Source of the DNA: Clostridium peptidivorans
GTDB lineage: Bacteria; Bacillota; Clostridia; Clostridiales; Clostridiaceae
Direction: 5' to 3'
DNA length: 64,000 nt
NCBI RefSeq assembly: GCF_900205925.1
Contig: NZ_OAOD01000004.1
Location: 186,001 to 250,000, forward strand
Each line of letters opens with the position of its first letter. Positions within the stretch are counted from its first letter, which is position 1. Below, piece by piece: positions 7,734 to 18,161 of the stretch. The notes beneath the pieces were generated by a model that saw only the letters and a program-made list of their open reading frames with translations, had not been told where the DNA came from and ran no database searches. The translations under genes were made by a program, and so were the position numbers.

Positions 7734-10700
7734 TTAAATTACATCAAAAAAGCTCAGTTGATCACTTTCTGGAAGACCTTTTAAGCAGCCAAACTTTCTA
7801 AGTGAATCTATAGCAGAATTTCCTATCTTAGCACGTTTCTTTAGATCTTCTATGGAGCTAATAGGATTTTCTTCTTGGACTGCATTGTATATACCTTCTG
7901 CTGCCACGGTTCCCATGCCGGATATACTGTTTATAGGTGGCCTTAAGCCATCTTCCTCTACTATAAATTTGGATGCATGGGATTTGTATAAATCAATGGG
8001 CAGGAATTTAATTCCTCTCTCATACATTTCAAAAACCAATTCTAAGTCATCATACATATCCTTATCCTTAGGGGTAGCTTGATTGCCCATTACTTCAATT
8101 TCCTTCATTTTTTCTTTAACCTTCTCTTTTCCAAATATCATAAATTCTGAGTCAAAGGCCTTGGCTCTAATGGTGAAGTATGCTGCATAATATGCCTTAG
8201 GTATGTGAACCTTAAACCAGGCTATTCTAAAGGCCATCATTACATAGGCTGCAGCATGGGCCTTAGGAAACATGTATTTTATCTTTCTGCAGGAATCTAT
8301 ATACCATTCTGGTACATCATGTTCTCTCATCATTGCTTCATATTCAGCCCACTTTTCAGGGTCCTTTAATGCCTTTCCTTTACGAACTAGCTCCATTATC
8401 TTAAAGGCAGTATTGGGCGGCAGACCCTTTTTGATAAGATAAACCATGATATCATCTCTGGTACACACTGCCTCATTTAAGGTTACTGTTCCCGCATCAA
8501 TTAAGTCCTTAGCATTTCCCAGCCATACATCGGTACCGTGGGAAAGTCCTGATATACATATTAAATCAAAAAAGGCTTTTGGCATTGTATCTAAAAGCAT
8601 TCCTCTTACAAACTTGGTTCCAAATTCAGGAATTCCAAAGGTTCCAACCTTGGAATTTATCTGCTGCGGGGTTACTCCTAGGGCTTCAGTGGATGAAAAT
8701 ATAGACATGGTCTCCTTATCATCCATAGGTATTTTTTGTGGATCTACTCCGGTTATATCCTGAAGCATTCTTATAACTGTTGGATCATCGTGACCCAGTA
8801 TATCGAGCTTCAACAAATTCTGGTCAATGGAGTGATAGTCAAAATGTGTTGTAATAATATCTGAGGTAGAATCATCTGCAGGATGCTGTACGGGACAAAA
8901 TTCAAAAATTTCGCGTCCCTTTGGCACCACTATGATTCCACCAGGGTGCTGACCCGAGGTTCTTTTTATACCTGTACAGCCTCTTGAAATTCTGATGATT
9001 TCTGCCTTATTTACTGTAAGGTTTTTTTCATCAAAATACTTTTTCACGTATCCAAAAGCTGTTTTTTCTGCTATAGTACCTATGGTTCCGGCCTTAAAGG
9101 TTGTGCCCTTCCCAAAGATAACCTCTGTATATTTATGGGCTTTTGCCTGATATTCTCCTGAAAAGTTTAAATCTATATCCGGCTCCTTATCTCCATTGAA
9201 GCCTAAGAAGGTTTCAAAGGGGATATCTATGCCATCCTTAGCTAGCTTTTCTCCACAAACAGGACAAACCTTATCCGGCAAGTCAAAGCCATTTTTATAG
9301 CCATAATCGGAAAAGTCCGAGTATTTGCAGCTTGCGCATCTGTAATGTGGAGGCAGGGCATTTACTTCCGTTATACCGGTCATATATGCTACAACAGAGG
9401 AACCAACGGAACCTCTAGAACCTACTAGATAGCCATCTTCGTTTGATTTCCATACCAACTTTTGAGCGATAATGTACATCACGGAGAAACCATTTTTTAT
9501 AATGGAATCCAGCTCTCTATCAAGCCTTTGCTGAATAATTTCAGGAAGAGGGTCACCATAAAGTTCATGAGCCTTACCATAGGTAATATCTTTAATGGTC
9601 TGTTCACAGCCATCTATGTGTGGTGTAGCTTTTTCTGGTGAAATAGGACTGATTTGCTCACACATATCTGCTATCTTATTAGTATTTGTAACTACCACTT
9701 CATAAGCCTTTTCCATTCCCAAATAGGAAAATTCCTGAAGCATTTCATCAGTGGTTCTTAAATATAATGGAGCCTGATTATCTGCATCCTTAAAGCCCTG
9801 ACCTGCCTCAAGTATACGTCTGTATATCTCATCTTCAGGATCCACGAAGTGAACATCTCCTGTAGCTACTACAAGCTTACCTAACTTTTCTCCCAGAGCT
9901 ACAATTTTTCTGTTGATTTCCTTTAAATATTCTTTGTTTGGTACTTGCTCTGTCCTTACCAAATAATCATTATTGCCTAGAGGCTGGATTTCCAAATAAT
10001 CGTATTCCTTAGCAATGTCTTCAATTTCTTCATCGGATTTTCCTAGGAGTATTGCCTGATACAATTCACCTTCACTGCAGGCGCTGCCAAGAATTAAGCC
10101 CTCGGAATATTTTTCATACATACTCTTCAATATACGGGGCTTTTTATAAAAGTAATCTAAATGTGAATAGGATACAAGTCTATACAAATTCGTTAATCCC
10201 ACATAATTCTTTGCGAATATTATTGCATGATGGGTTTTAACTTTTTTATATTCTTCCTTCTTAGCCTCTTCATCAGAACCGTATATATCTATATCCTCAA
10301 TGGTTTTTGCTCCTCTTTCCTTCAGCTTTTCAAGCATTATATTAAACACCTTAACAGTGGTAGCAACGTCATCTAAGGCTCTATGAGCAACCTCAACCTT
10401 TATGCCAAGATTTTTAGCAATTCTTCCTAATTTATAGGTTTTAAAATTAGGGAATACTGACTGTGCCAAGGATAAGGTATCTACATATGTAAAGTCAAAG
10501 TCATAGTTTAGCACTCTAGCATTATGCTTTAAGAAGCCCACGTCAAATCCAGCATTATGAGCAACCAGAACGGTTCCATCAATAAAATCCATCATTTTAG
10601 GAAATACATTTTCTATGGTTTCTGCATTCCTTACCATATCATCAGTTATATTGGTAACCTCCACAACCCTTGATGGAATAGGCTTTTCAGGATTTACAAA

Positions 10701-12080
10701 GCAGCTGAATTTGTCTATTATCTTTCCATCCTTTAGTTTCATGATTCCTATTTCAGTAATTTTTTCTGTTACTGGTGAAAAGCCTGTGGTCTCCAAATCC
10801 AGCACACAATAGGTAGTATCAATGTTCTGTCCATTAGGATTTGTTACAGAAGGCTTTTTATCCGGTGCCAAATAGGCCTCTACTCCATATATAACCTTCA
10901 TGTCAGAGTTATCTCTTCCTAATAATTTATGAGCCTCAGGGAATGACTGCACTACTCCATGGTCCGTTATGGCAATGGATTTCATGCCCCAGCTCATGGC
11001 TCTTTTAATTAAATCAGAGGCACCAGTCATAGCATCCATCTGACTCATTTGTGTATGCATATGCAGCTCTACCCTCTTCACTTCTGCCTTATCCTGCCTC
11101 TTAGCCTTCTTCCTGATTTCTATTTCTACTATGGTATTGGCAATAATCTCAATTTCATCAGTAAACTTACTATACCCTGCATTTCCAGAAAGCCTAACAC
11201 CCTTAGCTTTGTTAAGCTTTGATAATGCCTCACTTTCTTCACCGGGCTTCAAGAAAGCCTTACAAGTCATGGAACTTGAGCCGTCATATAAATCAAAGGA
11301 AATTAATGTTTTTCCGCTTCTTAATTCCCTTGCTTCTATATTGGATATTTCACCCTCTATAGCTACCTTTCCTTCATCTGGCGTAATGTCAGTAATTTTT
11401 ATTATAGCTTCCTTGATATTAGCACTTCTGCCTAATATTAAGAATGGATTGCCTTTCTTTCCATCGGTTTCTGATTTTGCTTCCTGTTTTTTTTCTACAG
11501 CTTCCTTAGTCAATTTAGGAGCGCTATTACTTGATGCAGCCTTAACTTGGTTTTGAATAAACAGCATTTCCTGTTCACGTATATCCTCTTGCAGCCTTAT
11601 TAAATCTTCACTGCTTACTTTATCAACAAAATTTATTTTATATGCTGTGCCATACAGGTTTTTTATGGCCTTATGGATCTTTTGATCATAATCCATGGAT
11701 TTTAAAAAGCCTGACACTGCAATTTTAAAACTAAAATTTATTGTGTCTTTATCAACTTTATATTCGCTATCATTTAGCACTGCTTTTAAGGCAGGATATT
11801 TATCTGCGAGTGAAGATACAATATTCTTCAATTCCTCTTCTATGGGCTTTTTCACTGTTCCCTCAACATACTTTACAGTGATTTTAGAATCTTTTAATGC
11901 AAATCTTTCCCTTATAAACTTATTAAGGCTTTCAAATTCTCCTATTTCAATATATTTATCTGAGCTGATTTTAATATCCAGGGTTTTAGTATTTTTTCTT
12001 AAGACCACCCCTTCTACAATTGCAGTATTTATGTTACCCCTAGCTTCATAATCACTAAAAATTTCATTTATTCTTTTCAT
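7734..12080 (-). CDS. polC: DNA polymerase III alpha subunit, Gram-positive PolC type
   Basis: The replicative polymerase of low-GC Gram-positives, 1448 residues (B. subtilis PolC is 1437). Domains in order: N-terminal domain and OB fold, PHP domain starting near residue 340 (HMHTQMSQMDAM), a DEDD 3'-5' exonuclease inserted in the PHP domain from about 425 (CVLDLETTGFSP), a zinc motif with two CxxC pairs near 920-945, and the palm with catalytic PDIDLNF near 970. ATG at 12080 gives the family's MKRINEIF start; the frame is open to 12179 but lacks a better ribosome site. Unlike many genomes it is not next to proS or rimP here; it is divergent from addA. Confidence 0.97.
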   Translation of the reverse strand: MKRINEIFSDYEARGNINTAIVEGVVLRKNTKTLDIKISSDKYIEIGEFESLNKFIRERFALKDSKITVKYVEGTVKKPIEEELKNIVSSLADKYPALKAVLNDSEYKVDKDTINFSFKIAVSGFLKSMDYDQKIHKAIKNLYGTAYKINFVDKVSSEDLIRLQEDIREQEMLFIQNQVKAASSNSAPKLTKEAVEKKQEAKSETDGKKGNPFLILGRSANIKEAIIKITDITPDEGKVAIEGEISNIEARELRSGKTLISFDLYDGSSSMTCKAFLKPGEESEALSKLNKAKGVRLSGNAGYSKFTDEIEIIANTIVEIEIRKKAKRQDKAEVKRVELHMHTQMSQMDAMTGASDLIKRAMSWGMKSIAITDHGVVQSFPEAHKLLGRDNSDMKVIYGVEAYLAPDKKPSVTNPNGQNIDTTYCVLDLETTGFSPVTEKITEIGIMKLKDGKIIDKFSCFVNPEKPIPSRVVEVTNITDDMVRNAETIENVFPKMMDFIDGTVLVAHNAGFDVGFLKHNARVLNYDFDFTYVDTLSLAQSVFPNFKTYKLGRIAKNLGIKVEVAHRALDDVATTVKVFNIMLEKLKERGAKTIEDIDIYGSDEEAKKEEYKKVKTHHAIIFAKNYVGLTNLYRLVSYSHLDYFYKKPRILKSMYEKYSEGLILGSACSEGELYQAILLGKSDEEIEDIAKEYDYLEIQPLGNNDYLVRTEQVPNKEYLKEINRKIVALGEKLGKLVVATGDVHFVDPEDEIYRRILEAGQGFKDADNQAPLYLRTTDEMLQEFSYLGMEKAYEVVVTNTNKIADMCEQISPISPEKATPHIDGCEQTIKDITYGKAHELYGDPLPEIIQQRLDRELDSIIKNGFSVMYIIAQKLVWKSNEDGYLVGSRGSVGSSVVAYMTGITEVNALPPHYRCASCKYSDFSDYGYKNGFDLPDKVCPVCGEKLAKDGIDIPFETFLGFNGDKEPDIDLNFSGEYQAKAHKYTEVIFGKGTTFKAGTIGTIAEKTAFGYVKKYFDEKNLTVNKAEIIRISRGCTGIKRTSGQHPGGIIVVPKGREIFEFCPVQHPADDSTSDIITTHFDYHSIDQNLLKLDILGHDDPTVIRMLQDITGVDPQKIPMDDKETMSIFSSTEALGVTPQQINSKVGTFGIPEFGTKFVRGMLLDTMPKAFFDLICISGLSHGTDVWLGNAKDLIDAGTVTLNEAVCTRDDIMVYLIKKGLPPNTAFKIMELVRKGKALKDPEKWAEYEAMMREHDVPEWYIDSCRKIKYMFPKAHAAAYVMMAFRIAWFKVHIPKAYYAAYFTIRAKAFDSEFMIFGKEKVKEKMKEIEVMGNQATPKDKDMYDDLELVFEMYERGIKFLPIDLYKSHASKFIVEEDGLRPPINSISGMGTVAAEGIYNAVQEENPISSIEDLKKRAKIGNSAIDSLRKFGCLKGLPESDQLSFFDVI

Positions 12081-12284
12081 GTTATTACCTAACCCTCTCC
12101 CTAAAATTTTTAGTATGCTACTATTATATAGGATAGACTTATGATTTGTCATGTAGAGAAAAATGTAAACAATGTACAAAGTTATATATATCCTATTTTG
12201 TGTTAAAATATAAGCATAAGATAATCCAGCAGAGTATTAAAGATTAAGTGTTAAGCATTAGCTACAAAAAGAGGAGGATATAAG

Positions 12285-15200
12285 GTGGGGGAAACTAAGT
12301 GGACTAAGGAGCAGGAAAGTGCCATATATACGAAAGGGTGTAACCTTTTAGTAGCAGCAGCAGCGGGTTCTGGTAAAACTGCGGTACTAGTGGAAAGAAT
12401 AATAAAGAAAATAACGGATAAAGAAAATCCTATGGATATAGATAAATTATTAGTTGTTACATTTACAAATGCAGCAGCAGCTGAAATGAAAGAAAGGATA
12501 GGGGAAGCTATTACAAGGGAACTAGATAAAGATCCAGATTCAAAAGTACTTCAAAGGCAGTTAACACTTTTAAGTAAGTCAAATATAACTACAATACATT
12601 CATTTTGCCTAAATGTAATAAGAAATAATTTTCATGTTTTAGATATAGACCCTTCCTTTAGGGTTGCAGATGAGACAGAAACAATTTTATTAAGACAGGA
12701 AGCATTAGATGAAATATTTGATGAAAGTTATGAAGAGAATAAGGTAACTTCTGAATTTTTAAGTCTTGTGGAATCTTATGGGGGAAGAGATGATAAAAAA
12801 GTTATGGAAATGGTAGAAAGTCTTTATCATTTCTCTCAAAGTATGCCTTGGCCTGAAAATTGGTTAGAAGAAGCAATTGAAGCTTTTAATGTAAAAGAAG
12901 ATTTTAATTTTGAAGAAACCACGTGGGCAGAGATTTTAGTACAAAATATAAAAATAGAGCTTGAAGGACTTAAAAACAGGTTGAAAAAGGCAGTAAATAT
13001 ACTAGAAGAAGATGAACTTTTAAATTCTTATAAGGAAGTTATTAAGGAAGATTTAAATTTTGTAGAAGCTCTTATAATGGAAGAAAGTTTTGGGAGTATG
13101 GCAGACAAAATATTTTCATACTCACATCCAGCGATGCCTCGTAAAAAATTAGATGAATATTTAAAAGAAGTAAAAGAAAAGGCTGTAAAAATAAGAAATG
13201 ATGTAAAAGACAAGTTAAAAGGCTTAAAGGAGAATTATTTCCAGGGACATGAGGACATAAAGAGCCAGCTGCATGGTTTGTATCCACGAATGAAGGTTTT
13301 AAAAGATTTAGTGATAAATTTTAGCACAATATATGGTGAAAAAAAGAGAGAAAAAAATATAGTGGATTTTAATGATATAGAGCATTTTTGTCTGTACATA
13401 CTTACACAATTTACAAAGGAAGATGAGCTTATCCCATCATCTATAGCTGTAGAGTATAGGAGGAAGTTTGAAGAAGTACTAGTGGATGAATATCAAGATA
13501 GCAACTTGGTTCAAGAGGTTATATTAAACTCAGTATCACGTCAGCCTAACATTGAACTAGAAGATGTAAAGTTAACTGTGCCAAATTTATTTATGGTTGG
13601 CGATGTAAAACAAAGTATTTATCGCTTTAGACAGGCAAAACCTGAGCTTTTTTTAGAAAAGTATAACACCTATGAAGAAGATAAAGGAGAAAACCGAAAG
13701 ATAAAACTATTTAAAAACTTTAGAAGCAGGGAAAATGTTATACGTGGAGTAAACTTTATATTTAAACAAATAATGTCTAAAAGTTTAGGTGAGCTTGACT
13801 ATACCGATGAGGAAGCCTTAAACCCAGGAGCATATTACCCAGAGCCAGAAGAAGAGATAAATTACGCAGGAGCTGTGGAACTTCATCTTATGGAAAAAAA
13901 TTCTTCTAAAAATGAAAGTATATTAGAAGAAGAAGGAGGAGAAGAAGAACCAGAAGAGGATGCTCCAGATAATATTAAGCTTGAAGCAAGCATGGTATGC
14001 AAGATAATAAAAGACCTTATGGGATCAAGGGAAAATCCATATATGGTATGGGATAAGAATATAAATAATTATAGAAGGCTTCAATATAGGGATATAGTAA
14101 TACTTATGAGAGCAACTAAAAGCTATGCTCCCACATTTACAGATGAACTAAATAATACAGGAATACCAGTGTTCGCAGATTCAAGTTCAGGATATTTTGA
14201 AACAGCAGAGGTAAAAACAATACTTGCTCTTCTTCAAGTTATAGATAATCCAAGGCAAGATATTCCTCTTTTGGCGGTTTTAAGAAGTCCTATATTTTCT
14301 TTTTCAGCAGAGGAAATAATAGATGTAAGACTTATAAATAAGGAATTAAATTTTTATGAAATAATAAATAAAATAGTAAGCAAGGATGATATAGAAGAGG
14401 GAGAGGAAAAAAGTAATATTAAAGCTTTAAACAAGGAGCTTATAAATAAAATAGAATATTTTCACGAAAAACTTGAAAAATGGAGAAATAGAGCTGTAAA
14501 TTATCCTCTAGACCAATTTATATGGGCTTTATACACAGAAACTGGTTATTATGGGTATGTAGGAGCAATGGCTGGAGGAATTCAAAGACAGGCAAATTTA
14601 AGAGTTCTATTTGAAAGAGCAAAGCAATATGAAAGCACAAGCTACAGGGGATTATTTAATTTTATAAATTTCATGAATAAGCTTCGCTACAGTAGTGGAG
14701 ATATGGGAAGTGCTAAAATAATTGGGGAAAATGAAGATGTGGTAAGAATTATGAGTATTCATAAGAGCAAGGGACTTGAATTTCCGGTAGTAATACTTGC
14801 AGGTTCTGGTAAGCAATTTAATCTACAAGATACTAAAAAAAGTGTGCTTTTTCATCATAAACTTGGATTTGGACCTGAATATGTGGATTTAGAAAAGAGA
14901 ATATTCTATGATACTATAATGAAGGAAGTAATAAAAAAGAAAATTAATTTAGAGACACTTTCTGAAGAACTAAGAATTTTATATGTTGCATTTACAAGAG
15001 CTAAGGAAAAACTAATCATCACTGGAATGGTTAAGGATTTAGATAAAACTCTTGAAAAATGGTGTGATAAAGCTAATGAAGAAGGAGAAAAAATACCCAC
15101 TTATGCAGTAATGCAAGGTAAAAATTATTTAGATTGGATAGTGCCACCATTAACTCGTCATGGTGATTGCAAGTGTTTATTAGAAAGAATAGGACTTGGT

Positions 15201-16055
15201 ATTTCTTCAAGCCATTGGATTATGGATGATTCACATTGGAAAATAAATATATGGAGTAAGGAAGATTTTAAAGAGGAAATAATAGAAAAAGAAGAAAGAG
15301 ATATATTAAAGGAACTTGAAGTTTTTTCACAAACTGAAGAAATAAGCAAGTTCAAAGCTGAAATAGAAAAAAGGCTTCAGTTTGAATATCCTTATAAAGA
15401 AGCTTCCGTTATACCTGCAAAGTTCTCAGTATCAGAAATTAAAAGAAGATTTTCAATCTTAGATGAGGAAAACTCTGAGGATATGTTTAAATCATTTATA
15501 CTTAAAAAACCTCTTTTCTTAGAAAAGGTAAAAAAGTTTACAGGAGCGGAAAAGGGAACTTTCATGCATCTTGTAATGCAACATTTAGATTTAGAGAATA
15601 CTAAAAGTATAGAAGATATAAAAAGACAAATAAATTTAATGGTGATAGAAGAATTTTTAACTGAGGAGCAGGCAGAATCTATAAATATTTATAAAATACT
15701 TAAATTTTTAAAAAGTGATTTAGGCCAGAGAATGAAGGAGTCTATTAAAGTAAAAAGAGAACTTCCTTTTTATATAGAAATACCAAGCAGTGAACTTTAT
15801 AAGGAACTTCCTTCTAATATATATGATGATGAGAAGATACTTATACAGGGAGTGATAGATGCCTTTTTTGAGGAAGAAGATGGATTAGTACTTTTGGATT
15901 ATAAGACAGATTATGTAGAAGATGTAGAAGAATTTAAGAAAAAATATGTGATTCAGCTAAAATATTATAGAAGGGCTTTGGAGAAAATAACAGAGAAGAA
16001 AGTTAAAGAGGTTTATATTTACTCTTTTCATAAAGAAGAATTTTATAAACTATAA
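12285..16055 (+). CDS. addA: ATP-dependent helicase/nuclease subunit A (AddA)
   Basis: A 1256-residue RecB-like subunit of the AddAB end-resection enzyme. It has a UvrD-type helicase with Walker A AAAGSGKTA (about 25-33), DEYQDSN (about 400) and GDVKQSIYRFRQAKP, and a C-terminal RecB-family nuclease with GVIDAFFEE, LLDYKTD and QLKYYRRAL (about 1187-1228), so both activities look intact. GTG at 12285 follows a strong GAGGAGG site. The partner gene addB, normally just upstream, is not in this window. Confidence 0.95.
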   Translation: MGETKWTKEQESAIYTKGCNLLVAAAAGSGKTAVLVERIIKKITDKENPMDIDKLLVVTFTNAAAAEMKERIGEAITRELDKDPDSKVLQRQLTLLSKSNITTIHSFCLNVIRNNFHVLDIDPSFRVADETETILLRQEALDEIFDESYEENKVTSEFLSLVESYGGRDDKKVMEMVESLYHFSQSMPWPENWLEEAIEAFNVKEDFNFEETTWAEILVQNIKIELEGLKNRLKKAVNILEEDELLNSYKEVIKEDLNFVEALIMEESFGSMADKIFSYSHPAMPRKKLDEYLKEVKEKAVKIRNDVKDKLKGLKENYFQGHEDIKSQLHGLYPRMKVLKDLVINFSTIYGEKKREKNIVDFNDIEHFCLYILTQFTKEDELIPSSIAVEYRRKFEEVLVDEYQDSNLVQEVILNSVSRQPNIELEDVKLTVPNLFMVGDVKQSIYRFRQAKPELFLEKYNTYEEDKGENRKIKLFKNFRSRENVIRGVNFIFKQIMSKSLGELDYTDEEALNPGAYYPEPEEEINYAGAVELHLMEKNSSKNESILEEEGGEEEPEEDAPDNIKLEASMVCKIIKDLMGSRENPYMVWDKNINNYRRLQYRDIVILMRATKSYAPTFTDELNNTGIPVFADSSSGYFETAEVKTILALLQVIDNPRQDIPLLAVLRSPIFSFSAEEIIDVRLINKELNFYEIINKIVSKDDIEEGEEKSNIKALNKELINKIEYFHEKLEKWRNRAVNYPLDQFIWALYTETGYYGYVGAMAGGIQRQANLRVLFERAKQYESTSYRGLFNFINFMNKLRYSSGDMGSAKIIGENEDVVRIMSIHKSKGLEFPVVILAGSGKQFNLQDTKKSVLFHHKLGFGPEYVDLEKRIFYDTIMKEVIKKKINLETLSEELRILYVAFTRAKEKLIITGMVKDLDKTLEKWCDKANEEGEKIPTYAVMQGKNYLDWIVPPLTRHGDCKCLLERIGLGISSSHWIMDDSHWKINIWSKEDFKEEIIEKEERDILKELEVFSQTEEISKFKAEIEKRLQFEYPYKEASVIPAKFSVSEIKRRFSILDEENSEDMFKSFILKKPLFLEKVKKFTGAEKGTFMHLVMQHLDLENTKSIEDIKRQINLMVIEEFLTEEQAESINIYKILKFLKSDLGQRMKESIKVKRELPFYIEIPSSELYKELPSNIYDDEKILIQGVIDAFFEEEDGLVLLDYKTDYVEDVEEFKKKYVIQLKYYRRALEKITEKKVKEVYIYSFHKEEFYKL

Positions 16056-16088
16056 CGATTATTACTGGATAATTATTATTAGTTATGC

Positions 16089-16094
16089 TATAAT
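16089..16094 (+). promoter_or_regulatory. Extended -10 promoter element upstream of the dehydrogenase
   Basis: TATAAT preceded by TGC (TGn extended -10) lies 43 bases before the LDH start; no good -35 element is seen, as is common for extended -10 promoters. Confidence 0.5.
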
Positions 16095-16136
16095 ATACCT
16101 AAGTTAGAAAGAAAATATAAACTAGAGGTGAATATT

Positions 16137-17087
16137 ATGAATAAGAATACTATAAAAATTTCTATAATAGGTGCGGGATATGTAGGTTCTACTACTGCAT
16201 ACGCATTGATGATGGAAGGGTTAGCTTCGGAAATAGTAATAGTTGATATAAATAAAGAAAAAGCTATAGGGGAAGTTATGGACTTAGCTCATGGAATTCC
16301 TTTTGTAAAGCCTGTGGATATAATTGCCGGAGATTATAAAGATACAAAGGATTCAGATATAGTAATTATAACTGCAGGAGCAGGGCCAAAACCTGGAGAA
16401 ACAAGACTTGATTTAATAGATAAAAATTATAAAATATTTAAATCCATGGTACCTGAAATAGTAAAATATAGTCCTAACTCAATATTACTTGTGGTTTCAA
16501 ACCCTGTGGATATATTAACATATGTAACTTATAAGCTTTCAGGATTTCCACCTGAAAGGGTAATTGGTTCAGGTACTGTGCTCGACAGTTCAAGATTTAG
16601 ATATCTTTTAAGTAAGCATTTTAACGTGGATGTAAGAGATGTTCACTCTTATATATTAGGGGAACATGGGGATTCTGAAATAGCTGCTTGGAGTTTAACT
16701 AACATAGCGGGCATAGATGTAGATAACTATTGTAAGTGTATATGCAAAAATTGTGACGGAGACTTTAAGATGGGCATTCTTGATCAAGTAAGAAATGCAG
16801 CATATGAAATATTGGATAGAAAAGGATATACTTCCTATGCAGTAGCACTAGCAGTTGTAAGAATAGTAGAAGCAATACTTAGAGATGAAAACTCAATACT
16901 TACAGTATCCACCTTACTTAAAGGAGAATATGGCATTGAAGATGTATATCTGGGAGTGCCTACAGTAATAGGAGATACTGGTGCGAAAAGAATACTTGAA
17001 GTAAACTTAAATGAAGAAGAAAAAAGAAACTTAAAAGAATCTTCAGGAGTTTTAAAGGAAAGCCTTAGTGAAATAAAATTTGACTAG
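16137..17087 (+). CDS. ldh: L-lactate dehydrogenase family 2-hydroxyacid dehydrogenase
   Basis: A 316-residue NAD-dependent dehydrogenase of the LDH/MDH family, normally reducing pyruvate to L-lactate. The Rossmann motif is GAGYVGS (12-18), the catalytic histidine lies in GEHGDSE (H177), and the substrate arginine is in PGETR. A Cys-rich stretch CKCICKNC follows, as in some other LDHs. The residue before KPGETR, which is Gln in typical LDH and Arg in MDH, is Pro here (P84), so substrate preference may differ from lactate. ATG 16137 is preferred over GTG 16128, which lies inside the AGAGGTG ribosome site. Confidence 0.85.
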   Translation: MNKNTIKISIIGAGYVGSTTAYALMMEGLASEIVIVDINKEKAIGEVMDLAHGIPFVKPVDIIAGDYKDTKDSDIVIITAGAGPKPGETRLDLIDKNYKIFKSMVPEIVKYSPNSILLVVSNPVDILTYVTYKLSGFPPERVIGSGTVLDSSRFRYLLSKHFNVDVRDVHSYILGEHGDSEIAAWSLTNIAGIDVDNYCKCICKNCDGDFKMGILDQVRNAAYEILDRKGYTSYAVALAVVRIVEAILRDENSILTVSTLLKGEYGIEDVYLGVPTVIGDTGAKRILEVNLNEEEKRNLKESSGVLKESLSEIKFD

Positions 17088-17090
17088 GAG

Positions 17091-17984
17091 TTAGGAAAGG
17101 CTTTGCCTTTCCAAAAACTCCTGAGCACTTCTATAGCCTGAGCGATAAAGACTTAGGCTTTTTTCTTTACTTATATCGAATTCTTTAGAATCCACATCCT
17201 CTATAGGAATTAAAATTGAACGTTTTAGATTTTCTTCATTTATCCAGTTTTCTTCTACATTTTGTTTTCTTATGGTGTCTGCCATATCAAATAATAGAGA
17301 AAGAGGATCGGTTTTTCCTAGAGCAGTATAGCTAACATTAGATACTTTGAACTTAAATCCTAAAGTGGAAATGGAAGTATTCATATTATCAAATATAGTT
17401 ATTGGATAATTACAACAAAGAGAACCATCTACTATAAAACTTGTTCCATCCTTATAGTTAAGTTCTACAGGCTTAAAGTAAAAGGGGATGCTGCAGCTCA
17501 TTCTAACAGCTTTTGCAATAGAAAAACTATCTGAATCAATGCCGTATTCGGGTAAATCATCAGGCAAGATTAGCATTCTTTTTTTCGTTATATCAGAAGC
17601 TATTATTTTTAAAATACATCTATTTTTTGATTTTAAATCTCCAAAGGTTGTTATTCCTTTTTCTTTAAGTAACTTATCTAACCACTCTTCTAAATAATCT
17701 CCTGAGTAAATACCCTTGTCTTTAAAAAAGCTTATGGCCTTAGTTACCATATTTTTTTTTATAAGTGTATCGCTATCTATAAATTTAAGAAAGTTTATAT
17801 TTATAAGCAAATCTTTTAATTCTTTAGAAGTATAGCCTGAGCAAACCAAAGAGGCTATTAATGAACCAGCAGAGGTACCAGCAGCATTTCCCCATATATA
17901 TCCCTGCTTTTCTAAACAGGATAGTGCACCAACAAAGGCGATAGCTCGAAGTCCTCCTCCTTCAAAAACAGCGTTAAACTTCAT
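17091..17984 (-). CDS. Patatin-like phospholipase
   Basis: A 297-residue serine hydrolase of the bacterial patatin family. It shows the oxyanion loop GGGLR (9-13), the nucleophile elbow GTSAG (S38) and the catalytic aspartate in VDGSL (around residue 190), all in the expected order. There is no signal peptide, so it probably acts on lipids at the inner face of the membrane. It is convergent with the dehydrogenase, with only three bases between stops; a hairpin (17086-17122) spans both gene ends. GAGGAAG precedes the ATG. Confidence 0.88.
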   Translation of the reverse strand: MKFNAVFEGGGLRAIAFVGALSCLEKQGYIWGNAAGTSAGSLIASLVCSGYTSKELKDLLININFLKFIDSDTLIKKNMVTKAISFFKDKGIYSGDYLEEWLDKLLKEKGITTFGDLKSKNRCILKIIASDITKKRMLILPDDLPEYGIDSDSFSIAKAVRMSCSIPFYFKPVELNYKDGTSFIVDGSLCCNYPITIFDNMNTSISTLGFKFKVSNVSYTALGKTDPLSLLFDMADTIRKQNVEENWINEENLKRSILIPIEDVDSKEFDISKEKSLSLYRSGYRSAQEFLERQSLS

Positions 17985-18161
17985 TTCATCACTTCCTCGT
18001 CAAAATGCTATTAATATATTTATATGCTTAATAAATTGTTAAATTTCAATTTTAAATTATAAGCTAGAAATTTATTTTTAGGATACTTTGATTTTATTTG
18101 GGCAAATTGGTAAAATAGGTTTATAATAACTAGAAATTATGAATAGGGAGCGTGAATATAA

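Noticed and set aside
7852..12051. Long open frames on the plus strand opposite polC
   Set aside because: They lack ribosome sites and recognisable motifs and lie opposite conserved polC codons; they are by-products of the coding strand's composition.
17086..17122. Hairpin at the LDH/patatin junction as a bidirectional terminator
   Set aside because: The stem is good but neither side has a T-run, and it lies within the patatin coding end.
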